Source: SAR86 cluster bacterium
GTDB taxonomy: Bacteria > Pseudomonadota > Gammaproteobacteria > Pseudomonadales > Azotimanducaceae
DNA: 6,809 bases
Direction: 5' to 3'
NCBI GenBank assembly: GCA_013204195.1
Contig: JABMOJ010000530.1
Span: forward strand, 1 to 6,809
The translations under genes and the position numbers were made by a program. Shown here in pieces: positions 1 through 5,680 of the stretch. The notes under the pieces are model-generated. The model did no database searches and was not told the DNA's origin. It saw only the letters and a program-made list of their open reading frames with translations. Position 1 is the first letter of the stretch, and each line of letters begins with the position of its first letter.

Positions 1-2
1 CC

Positions 3-419
3 CACGAAGAATTTCTGGATCAAGAGGTGATTGAGTTTCCTGTGTGTCGAGGAGATTACAAAGGGTATAAATACCGTTTCGCCTACGCGGGCCTTTTCAA
101 AAAAGGCGAGTGGCTCATGGATGGGTTTAAAAAATATGATCTTGAAACCGGCGAGCATACCAAATATATGTATGGGCCGGGAAGGTATGGGTCGGAACTG
201 CAGGTGGCAAAACGGACGAATTCAACTAGTGAAGACGATGCCTATCTGATTACATTTATTCAAGATATTAATGATGACACCTCAGAATGCGCAATTTTTG
301 ATGCAAAAAATATATTGCAAGGGCCGATCACAAGAATTCTGTTGCCAGAGCGCATTTCCATGGGAACCCATTCTTGCTGGTTAGATGAAAGTCGATTGCA
401 TGGTGAGCGACAGGCTTAA
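3..419 (+). CDS. Carotenoid oxygenase family protein, C-terminal part (5' end outside window)
   Basis: The reading frame is open from the left edge and ends at TAA (417-419), leaving 138 visible residues; the start lies upstream. The visible part matches the C-terminal blades of the RPE65/carotenoid cleavage oxygenase beta-propeller. It contains an EFP motif (a family second-shell Glu), an RFAYAG strand, a GSE motif (another second-shell Glu) followed by SEDDAYLITF, an IFDAKNI strand, and the terminal GTHSCW holding the fourth iron-ligand His. Family members are non-heme Fe(II) enzymes that split a C=C bond with O2 to give two carbonyl products; bacterial examples act on apocarotenoids, stilbenes and phenylpropenes. 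It is a paralogue of the complete oxygenase at 1434-2888: in the last 50 aligned residues I count 27 identities. An alpha/beta hydrolase starts 25 nt downstream, suggesting cotranscription. The first three His ligands are outside the window, so activity and substrate cannot be judged. Confidence 0.9.
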   Translation, partial: HEEFLDQEVIEFPVCRGDYKGYKYRFAYAGLFKKGEWLMDGFKKYDLETGEHTKYMYGPGRYGSELQVAKRTNSTSEDDAYLITFIQDINDDTSECAIFDAKNILQGPITRILLPERISMGTHSCWLDESRLHGERQA

Positions 420-444
420 AATGTCACTCTTAGGTATTTGAGTC

Positions 445-1155
445 GTGTCTGATCTTAAAAAGCATCTCGTATTGATAGCGGGTATTAATAATAGCGCAAT
501 TCTCTGGGATCAGTTCGCGGTTCATTCACCGCCATGGCTGGTGCTACATCGCAGAGAATGTCCGCCACTCGCTGACGTCAACGATATTGCTGCGGCACTT
601 TTGGTTGATCTTCCAGATAAGTTCTATTTATGCGGATTTTCTTTTGGCGGTTACGTTTCCATGGCGATTCTAGCAGCGGCTAAACACCGCATAGAAGGTT
701 TGATTTTGGCAAACACCCAGGACGGTACCGATACGGCAGAGCAAGTTGAGTTTCGTCAAAAATCGATTCATGTCGCATCTCAAGGTAACTATGAAGCGCT
801 CGCCTTGGCGCAGACCGATAAGGTTTTTCATGGCGACAGCGCTGCAATTCAGCATTTGCAGGCTACTCGAGAGAGAATGATCAGCGACTATGGAGAAGAG
901 CGCTTTATAGCGCACCAGAAAGCCTGCACTACACGACCAGATAGCAAGAAGTTGTTAAACGCAGTTTCAATGCCAGTGTTGGTTGTTGTCGGTGAAGATG
1001 ATCGCGTCATACCGAAGAGGGTCCAGGAAGATATGGCTCGCAATATTCCTAACTGCGCTTACAAGTCAATTTCAGGTGCGGGTCATATGATGCCGCTAGA
1101 GAAGGCAGAGGCTTTTTCACGGTTGGTCGTAGACTGGATAGAGGTGCAATCCTAG
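445..1155 (+). CDS. Alpha/beta hydrolase, 236 aa
   Basis: This is a single-domain alpha/beta hydrolase of compact size for the fold. The N-terminal strand HLVLIAGINN (residues 7-16) carries the oxyanion loop. The nucleophile elbow is GFSFGG with Ser66. VVVGEDDRVIP gives the acid Asp186, and GAGHMMPLE gives His214, so the triad looks complete. No signal peptide or membrane segment is seen, so it should be cytoplasmic. Start choice: GTG at 445 is the first possible start, because an in-frame TGA sits at 439-441 and no usable ATG follows before the conserved first strand. The ribosome site is weak (AGG at 432-434). It lies 25 nt after the upstream oxygenase gene and probably shares its transcript. 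Linkage to two carotenoid-oxygenase paralogues suggests hydrolysis of an ester or other intermediate in the same pathway, but esterase, C-C hydrolase or lactonase activity cannot be separated from sequence. Confidence 0.9.
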   Translation: MSDLKKHLVLIAGINNSAILWDQFAVHSPPWLVLHRRECPPLADVNDIAAALLVDLPDKFYLCGFSFGGYVSMAILAAAKHRIEGLILANTQDGTDTAEQVEFRQKSIHVASQGNYEALALAQTDKVFHGDSAAIQHLQATRERMISDYGEERFIAHQKACTTRPDSKKLLNAVSMPVLVVVGEDDRVIPKRVQEDMARNIPNCAYKSISGAGHMMPLEKAEAFSRLVVDWIEVQS

Positions 1156-1184
1156 CACTTAAAATCTTTTTAGGATGCTTTCGG

Positions 1185-1211
1185 CCGAATCACTTAGTGA
1201 GATGGTTTTTT
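1185..1211 (+). terminator. Weak candidate rho-independent terminator after the hydrolase gene
   Basis: A short hairpin can form: TCAC/GTGA with loop TTA (1190-1200), extended across a 2x2 internal loop by CCG (1185-1187) pairing with TGG (1203-1205), including one G-T pair. A run of six T (1206-1211) follows directly. The stem is short and partly mismatched, so termination would be inefficient. It sits 30 nt after the hydrolase stop codon, where an operon end would be expected. Confidence 0.3.
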
Positions 1212-1384
1212 GGTGAAAACGCCTTGTTAGGTCGCTTTATGATTGTTTGATCGAAGATTTACCGGGGCAAGCGTATAAAGCCAGTGAGATTAAAATTGAT
1301 GCGTGAAGTGTGTTCTGGCAATCTAAGGACGAGTCAGTATGTATTTTCAATCCTCCGAACATTTTGAGCTGAAGCTGAGATTGA

Positions 1385-1413
1385 TTGACCATTAAATATC
1401 TATCGAATCTACT
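1385..1413 (+). promoter_or_regulatory. Candidate sigma70-type promoter for the complete oxygenase gene
   Basis: TTGACC (1385-1390, five of six to the -35 consensus) is followed after 17 bp by TCTACT (1408-1413, four of six to the -10 consensus). Transcription would begin near 1420, giving a very short leader before the ATG at 1434. The 278-nt gap upstream makes an independent promoter plausible. The match is by eye only, and similar matches arise by chance in AT-rich DNA. Confidence 0.3.
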
Positions 1414-1433
1414 AGTTAAAGTCGAGACTGCCA

Positions 1434-2888
1434 ATGACGTCAACACTCGTTAATGAAGAGAAAAGTACCTTGCCGCGTGATGATGATCACCCCTATAGAA
1501 CCGGAGCTTGGCAGCCGAACACCAAGGAGTACGATGCCGTAGATCTTGAGGTTATTGGCGAGATTCCATCGGACCTCAATGGCGTCTACATTCGTAACAC
1601 GGAAAATCCGCTGCATGATTCAATCGGGCGCTATCACCCATTTGATGGCGATGGCATGTTGCACTCCATGAGTTTTGACAATGGTCGAAGTCAATATCGA
1701 AACCGGTTCATTCGAACAGATGGGCTTGCGGCCGAAAATTCCGAAGGTAAGCCGCTGTGGGCTGGGCTGCGCGAAAGGCCGGAAATGTCGCTGCGAGATG
1801 GATGCGGGGCTCGAACCAGGCTAAAAGATTCTTCCAGCACTGATGTTGTCGTGCATGGAGGAGTTGCAGCGACCAGCTTTTATCAATGTGGTGGTATTTA
1901 CGAGCTCGATCCCAGGACGCTAGAGACGATCGGTAAAGCGGCATGGACGGATGGCATAACCCCAGGCTGGGGTGTGTCTGCGCACACCAAAGTCGATGAA
2001 GCGACAGGCGAGATGTTGTTTTTCAATTATTCAACGCAAGCGCCTTACATGCACTACGGCGTGGTCAATAAAGCGCGAGAGCTGGTTCACTATATCCCGG
2101 TTGAACTGCCGGGTCCTCGTTTGCCTCATGACATGGCATTTACCACGAATTATGCGATTTTGAATGACCTGCCGCTGTTCTGGGATGCCGCTGCCTTGAA
2201 GCAAGGTGCTTATGCGGTGCGCTTCCATGAGCTGCCAAGCCGTTTTGCAATTGTCCCCAGGCGCGGCCAACCTGAGAGTATCGTTTGGTTTGAGGCAAAA
2301 CCTGCTTACGTACTACACTGGATAAATGCCTACGAAGAGGGTGACGAAATTGTCCTTGATGGGTATAGGCAAGACCCAGAGAAAGGCTCCCCAACTAAAG
2401 GGCTGCCCGACGTGCTCAAGCACTTCAGCTTTCTAGATATTAATTTCGTCGGTGCTCACGCCTATCGGTGGCGTTTCAATATGAAGACTGGTGCGGTGAT
2501 AGAGGGTCCGTTGGAAGATGCGCTGTCGGAGTTCGGCATGATAAATCCGAGCGTTGCTGGCAAGCCTTATCAGTATTCCTGGGCTATGACGACGAAGCCC
2601 GGCTGGTTTCTCTTCGACGGATTGGTGCGTCTTGACGCTAGGACCGGACAACGGCAGCAGTATAAATTTCCTGATGGCGTGTTTGCCAGCGAGAGTCCAA
2701 TGGCGCCCTCGCAACAAGGTAAAAATGAAGACGACGGCTATGTCCTGACATATACCACTGACATGAACACCAACAGTTCGCAGTGTCAGATTTTTGATGC
2801 GCGGAATATTGAAATAGGGCCGATCGCCAAGGTGATTCTGCCGCAAAGGATCTGTATCGGTACCCACTCTTATTGGGCGGGTAAATAG
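1434..2888 (+). CDS. Carotenoid oxygenase / lignostilbene dioxygenase family protein, complete, 484 aa
   Basis: This is a full-length seven-bladed-propeller oxygenase of normal family length, a cytoplasmic Fe(II) enzyme expected to cleave a C=C bond with O2 to two aldehydes or ketones. Motifs in order: RYHPFDGDGMLH (66-77); SAHTKVD with ligand His184; LPHDMAFTTNYAILNDLPLF with His232; YVLHWINAYEEGDEIVLDGY with His295; EFGMINP with Glu366; ASESPMAP with Glu420; GTHSYW with His478. The four iron ligands and two of the three usual second-shell glutamates are therefore present. At the third position, just before GGIYELDP, there is Gln151 instead of the usual Glu, preceded by Tyr150. The start is the only in-frame ATG after the stop at 1413-1415; its ribosome site is weak (GAG at 1424-1426). 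It is a paralogue of the oxygenase at the left edge. Stilbene, phenylpropene or apocarotenoid substrates are all possible. Confidence 0.93.
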   Translation: MTSTLVNEEKSTLPRDDDHPYRTGAWQPNTKEYDAVDLEVIGEIPSDLNGVYIRNTENPLHDSIGRYHPFDGDGMLHSMSFDNGRSQYRNRFIRTDGLAAENSEGKPLWAGLRERPEMSLRDGCGARTRLKDSSSTDVVVHGGVAATSFYQCGGIYELDPRTLETIGKAAWTDGITPGWGVSAHTKVDEATGEMLFFNYSTQAPYMHYGVVNKARELVHYIPVELPGPRLPHDMAFTTNYAILNDLPLFWDAAALKQGAYAVRFHELPSRFAIVPRRGQPESIVWFEAKPAYVLHWINAYEEGDEIVLDGYRQDPEKGSPTKGLPDVLKHFSFLDINFVGAHAYRWRFNMKTGAVIEGPLEDALSEFGMINPSVAGKPYQYSWAMTTKPGWFLFDGLVRLDARTGQRQQYKFPDGVFASESPMAPSQQGKNEDDGYVLTYTTDMNTNSSQCQIFDARNIEIGPIAKVILPQRICIGTHSYWAGK

Positions 2889-3405
2889 AGGTCGGTAGGC
2901 TTTATAGTGTTCAACATCCCGCCAGCGTGGAAAAGCTAGTCGGCTATCCGTTCTGCATGTAGCCAGTGATTTTCCTGGGGTTTAGTTGCGGGCGGCCCGA
3001 ATGTGGCGGCATCGTATTGAACACGTGCTTGATGAAAATCCTTGGTTTCAGCAACAATCCAGGTGATCTTTGGCGCGTGGGGTTGGGTTAGCTGTTAGCG
3101 CGAATATTGGCTAGGGAGATTCCCTCCGATTTCGCCTCAAAATTCAACGTCAGGACATCAACTACAATAATAATATATACATTAATCGCTAAAAAACTAG
3201 ATAATGATTTACATAAAGTGAGGATGCGGATAAGTTTATAGTGTAGTAACTTCAATAAAAATAGTTTATAAATCGATAGAATAAAGGTAAGACCTCGAAT
3301 AGCTAGGCGTGGGCTTTCGGGCTAATCAGGGCGGCTTCACGGAAGGTTAATGGCAGAGGTGGTTGGTATGACAATTCGCACATCGCAAGACGCTGCAAAG
3401 TATCT
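2889..3405. other. 517-nt intergenic region with AT-rich island
   Basis: No confident gene lies here. The left half (to about 3100) has ordinary composition and includes a start-less minus-strand open stretch, listed separately. A 5-bp inverted repeat AGGGA-GAT-TCCCT occurs at 3113-3125 without a T-run. Positions 3161-3290 contain only 30 G/C in 130 bases, far below the surrounding genes. This is the likely regulatory region for the operon starting near 3406. Several -10-like hexamers occur (TATAGT at 3237, TAGAAT at 3277), but none has a convincing -35 box at 16-18 bp, so no promoter is assigned. GGCGGG at 2876-2881 and CCCGCC at 2918-2923 can pair but are far apart and lack a T-run. Confidence 0.7.
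2936..3094 (-). pseudogene. Possible minus-strand gene remnant (52 codons, no start codon)
   Basis: Read on the minus strand from 3094, a frame of 52 codons runs from just after a TAA to a TAG (2936-2938). It has a mixed, protein-like composition (for example KITWIVAETKDFHQ and ENHWLHAERIAD) and uses no obviously rare codons. It has no ATG, GTG or TTG start and I do not recognise the family. An open stretch of this length can occur by chance, so this is only a candidate remnant of a gene once transcribed opposite to the present operons. Confidence 0.22.
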
Positions 3406-3409
3406 ATGA
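3368..3409 (+). CDS. Candidate 13-codon leader mini-ORF coupled to the MDR gene
   Basis: ATG at 3368 has a good ribosome site, AGAGG at 3355-3359 with 8 nt spacing. It encodes MTIRTSQDAAKYL and stops at TGA 3407-3409. That stop shares bases with the ATG (3406-3408) of the reductase gene, an ATGA overlap. The reductase ATG has no clear ribosome site of its own, so translation of the mini-ORF could deliver ribosomes to it. An in-frame ATG at 3350 would lengthen the peptide by six residues but has poor spacing to its GGAAGG. The peptide is not recognised; the role proposed is translational coupling, not a peptide function. Confidence 0.3.
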   Translation: MTIRTSQDAAKYL

Positions 3410-4380
3410 GGCAGTGGTGGGTAGTGCCAGGCGATACCGGTGGAGAGTTCGAGTATCGCGACGTTGAAATGCCAGCAGCAGGTCCAGGGCAGGTGCTAAT
3501 CCGTGTCTGCGCGGCTGGCGTGAATCGCGGCGAACTACTCACTCTCCCAGCAATGAGGTTGTCGGACACGTCGGCCAAGCCGCGTCGTTCTGGCATCGAA
3601 TTCGCGGGTAAAATTGTCGCGCTGGGGGCCGAGACCGCCGGCTGGTCCATCGGTGATCGCGTGATGGGTCGCGGAGCGGCATGTCATGCTGAGTTTGTGG
3701 TGTCATCCTCGAAGGCGTTGATGCGTGCTCCCGAAGGCCTTTCTTTTGCGCAGGCAGCTGCCATTCCAAATGTCTTTGTTACTGCTCATGATGCGCTTGT
3801 GAGCGCCGCTGCTGTCAAGAAAGGTGAGACCGTGCTGGTAACAGCTGGATCTTCCGGTGTTGGCTCGGCAGCCATTCAAATCGCGCGCTACCTTGGCGCC
3901 AAAAATGTGTTGGCGACGACTCGCAGTGGCGAGAAAAATTCGGCATTAACAGCGTTAGGGGCAACCCACATTGTTAACACTAATACTCAAAACTGGTCGG
4001 CAGAAGTTCGCGATGCAGTTGATGCCGTCGATGTGGTTATTGACCAGGTCGGCGGGGTCTATTTTCCGTACCTGCTCGAGACCATGGCTGTTGGTGGTCG
4101 TTTTATATCCGTTGGCAGAAACGGCGGCCGTCAAGCTGACCTTGATCTCGATTTGATGTCTAAGAACCGACTTGTGCTGATCGGTGTGACTTTCCGTACC
4201 CGGACTCCCAGTGAGGCACAGGCATGTAGTGACCGATTTGTTGACGATCTTCTTCCTGCCTTTACGTCCGGTGAGCTCAGAGCCGTGCTCGACCGGAGTT
4301 TTCCTTTGGAGCAACTACCGGAAGCTCTAGCCTACATGGAGGCTGACCAGCAGGTTGGCAAAATCGTGTTATGCGCATGA
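3406..4380 (+). CDS. Zinc-free MDR quinone oxidoreductase-like protein, 324 aa
   Basis: A medium-chain dehydrogenase/reductase of the NAD(P)H:quinone oxidoreductase branch, at typical family length. The N-terminal GroES-like domain covers about residues 1-125, with AAGVNRGELL (36-45) and SGIEFAGKIVALG (62-74). The Rossmann domain follows, with the nucleotide-binding motif AGSSGVG (147-153), then DVVIDQVGG (209-217) and GGRFISVGRNGG (230-241). The GroES domain closes with LPEALAYMEADQQVGKIVL. No structural-zinc Cys cluster or catalytic-zinc Cys/His pattern is evident. It should reduce a quinone, enone or enal with NAD(P)H in the cytoplasm. ATG at 3406 fits the conserved N-terminus; it overlaps the stop of a mini-ORF and lacks its own clear ribosome site. 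Its 3' end overlaps the next gene by ATGA, indicating cotranscription. By context it may reduce an unsaturated carbonyl made by C=C cleavage; the substrate is unknown. Confidence 0.92.
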   Translation: MRQWWVVPGDTGGEFEYRDVEMPAAGPGQVLIRVCAAGVNRGELLTLPAMRLSDTSAKPRRSGIEFAGKIVALGAETAGWSIGDRVMGRGAACHAEFVVSSSKALMRAPEGLSFAQAAAIPNVFVTAHDALVSAAAVKKGETVLVTAGSSGVGSAAIQIARYLGAKNVLATTRSGEKNSALTALGATHIVNTNTQNWSAEVRDAVDAVDVVIDQVGGVYFPYLLETMAVGGRFISVGRNGGRQADLDLDLMSKNRLVLIGVTFRTRTPSEAQACSDRFVDDLLPAFTSGELRAVLDRSFPLEQLPEALAYMEADQQVGKIVLCA

Positions 4381-5540
4381 TCCGCGTTGCACCCCTTCCT
4401 GTGGCAGATTGGGAGCTTGGCTTGCTTGAGCAAGCGCTGGTGGTCACAAATGGAGGGTTGCGGGTTGGCGCCAATATTTACGGTACATTGGCCAACTACC
4501 CAAAACTTTTTATCGCTTGGCTTCATTTGGGTGCGCAGGTGTTGCGTGGTTCCGAGCTTACACCGCGACATCGTGAATTAGCGATTCTGCGAATCACGGC
4601 GCTGACCGGTGGTCAATATCCGTTCACACAACATGTACGCATCGGTGCTGAAGCGGGGCTTGACGAACGGGCTGTCGAGGCCGTCTGTAACGGGCCAACA
4701 GATGCTCTGTGGCGAGCTTCCGATCAGGTGTTGTTGAGCGCGGTTGATGAGCTTTCTGCTGGCGGAGCAATCAGTAACGGCACCTGGGCGTGTTTGACAG
4801 TTGAATTTTCCAATCAGCAAATACTCGATATCATTGCCACTGCTGCGTTTTACCGTATGGCTGCTTGGATGCTTAATTCTTGCGGCACACCGATGGACAT
4901 CGGCCAAGCGCCGAAGTTGGGAAGCGTCGAGCCTGCTATAGTTCCAGACCGATCTGCGTATGTCGGGTCGCCACGTATTGAGCCGTTGCCAGTAGCGCAG
5001 TGGGCCAATGGTCTTTTGCAAGCTACGTCAGCGTGGCCGCGTTTCAAGGCCAATCCGGAAGTTCGTAATGCACGTGTGTACGGTACGCTAGCGAACCATC
5101 CGGCACTTTTTGCCGCTATTGGTCCAATCATGGCGCATATTCTCGTCGATATTTCTTTGTCCGAAAGTCAGCGCGAGATCGTCATAGTGCGGGCCTGCTT
5201 TCGAGACCATGGTGCCTATCCATTTCGGCAACATGTACGGATTGGCCGAGCGGCAGGATTGCCAGATGCAGAGATTGCGGCGCTCGGCGAAGAAACGCCG
5301 AAGATGTGCAATCAACGAGATCAATTGTTAGTTGATTGGGTGGATGAGCTCCACGATACAGGCACTATCTGTAGTGCAACATGGCAGCGAGGCAACGACC
5401 ATTTCGAAACGTGTCAGCTTTTGGATCTGACTCTGGCAGCAGGGTTTTATGGCCTGATCTCGTTCGTTCTTAGCGCAGCCCGAACGAAGCTCGAAGATGG
5501 CGAAGCAACCTTGCCGCCAAACCTCCTTTGGAGCCAATAG
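4377..5540 (+). CDS. Tandem-duplicated carboxymuconolactone decarboxylase (CMD)-family protein, 387 aa
   Basis: Two homologous CMD/AhpD-like units are fused. Numbered from the alternative ATG at 4371, unit 1 spans about residues 4-175 and unit 2 about 202-376. Matching blocks are PLPVADW/PLPVAQW, YGTLANYP/YGTLANHP, and YPFTQHVRIGAEAGL/YPFRQHVRIGRAAGL. Both units keep the family Glu and His with identical spacing (E69-H88 and E269-H288), but the CxxC of AhpD-type peroxidases is absent: those positions are Gly81/Pro84 and Gly281/Pro284. Peroxidase activity of the AhpD kind is therefore unlikely, and a decarboxylase- or isomerase-like role on a ring-cleavage or similar acid is more plausible. 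Most family members are single units of about 120-190 aa. ATG 4377 is preferred because it forms an ATGA overlap with the upstream stop; ATG 4371 is in frame and possible. It is cotranscribed with the reductase and the following transporter. Its reaction is not known. Confidence 0.88.
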   Translation: MIRVAPLPVADWELGLLEQALVVTNGGLRVGANIYGTLANYPKLFIAWLHLGAQVLRGSELTPRHRELAILRITALTGGQYPFTQHVRIGAEAGLDERAVEAVCNGPTDALWRASDQVLLSAVDELSAGGAISNGTWACLTVEFSNQQILDIIATAAFYRMAAWMLNSCGTPMDIGQAPKLGSVEPAIVPDRSAYVGSPRIEPLPVAQWANGLLQATSAWPRFKANPEVRNARVYGTLANHPALFAAIGPIMAHILVDISLSESQREIVIVRACFRDHGAYPFRQHVRIGRAAGLPDAEIAALGEETPKMCNQRDQLLVDWVDELHDTGTICSATWQRGNDHFETCQLLDLTLAAGFYGLISFVLSAARTKLEDGEATLPPNLLWSQ

Positions 5541-5542
5541 CG

Positions 5543-5680
5543 ATGAGCTCCCAGCAGTTGACCGCGTTTAGGCCTACGCTCCCCGTGCTGATTGCGCTCG
5601 CAGATGTTGATAAACAAAACTTGGCGGCCGCCGCCGATATCGCAAGCTCGCTGAGGACGGTTCATGCAAACGAATATTAG
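5543..5680 (+). CDS. Possible small protein, 45 aa, between CMD and transporter genes
   Basis: ATG at 5543 lies 2 nt after the CMD stop and has GGAG at 5530-5533 with 9 nt spacing. The frame ends at TAG (5678-5680), overlapping the transporter start by 17 nt. The peptide has a hydrophobic patch LPVLIALAD and an Ala-rich, probably helical stretch (about residues 23-40), with no Cys, no obvious signal peptide and no family that I recognise. Its operon position and ribosome site support translation. It could instead be a spacer that couples translation to the transporter, whose own ribosome site lies inside this frame. There is no domain evidence for a function. Confidence 0.42.
   Translation: MSSQQLTAFRPTLPVLIALADVDKQNLAAAADIASSLRTVHANEY

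Noticed and set aside
421..444. ATG at 421 as an upstream start of the hydrolase
   Set aside because: The frame is the same as the hydrolase, but TGA at 439-441 interrupts it. GTG 445 already gives a complete N-terminus, so readthrough or a sequencing error is not needed.
1339..1395. 18-codon mini-ORF (ATG 1339) with an AAGGA-like site upstream of the complete oxygenase
   Set aside because: Its stop lies 38 nt before the oxygenase ATG, there is no overlap or coupling, and the frame overlaps the candidate promoter. Too short to support alone.
2433..2867. Minus-strand open frame of 144 codons inside the complete oxygenase gene
   Set aside because: It lies fully antisense to a gene with clear family motifs, its translation matches no recognisable family, and the arrangement is a typical shadow frame.
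2875..2923. GGCGGG/CCCGCC pair as a terminator for the oxygenase gene
   Set aside because: The loop would be about 36 nt, the first arm lies in the coding end, and no T-run follows.
3113..3125. AGGGA-GAT-TCCCT hairpin as a terminator
   Set aside because: The stem is only 5 bp and is followed by CCGATTTCGCC rather than a T-run. It could be an operator, but nothing else supports that.
3098..3320. Minus-strand open stretch through the AT-rich island, partly hydrophobic when translated
   Set aside because: No ATG or GTG start was found. AT-rich DNA readily gives Ile/Leu/Tyr/Lys-rich frames, so the apparent protein character is expected from composition.
4578..5021. Minus-strand open frame of 147 codons inside the CMD gene
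   Set aside because: Antisense to the duplicated CMD gene, with no recognisable motif and no supporting ribosome site. The + strand repeat structure explains the sequence.
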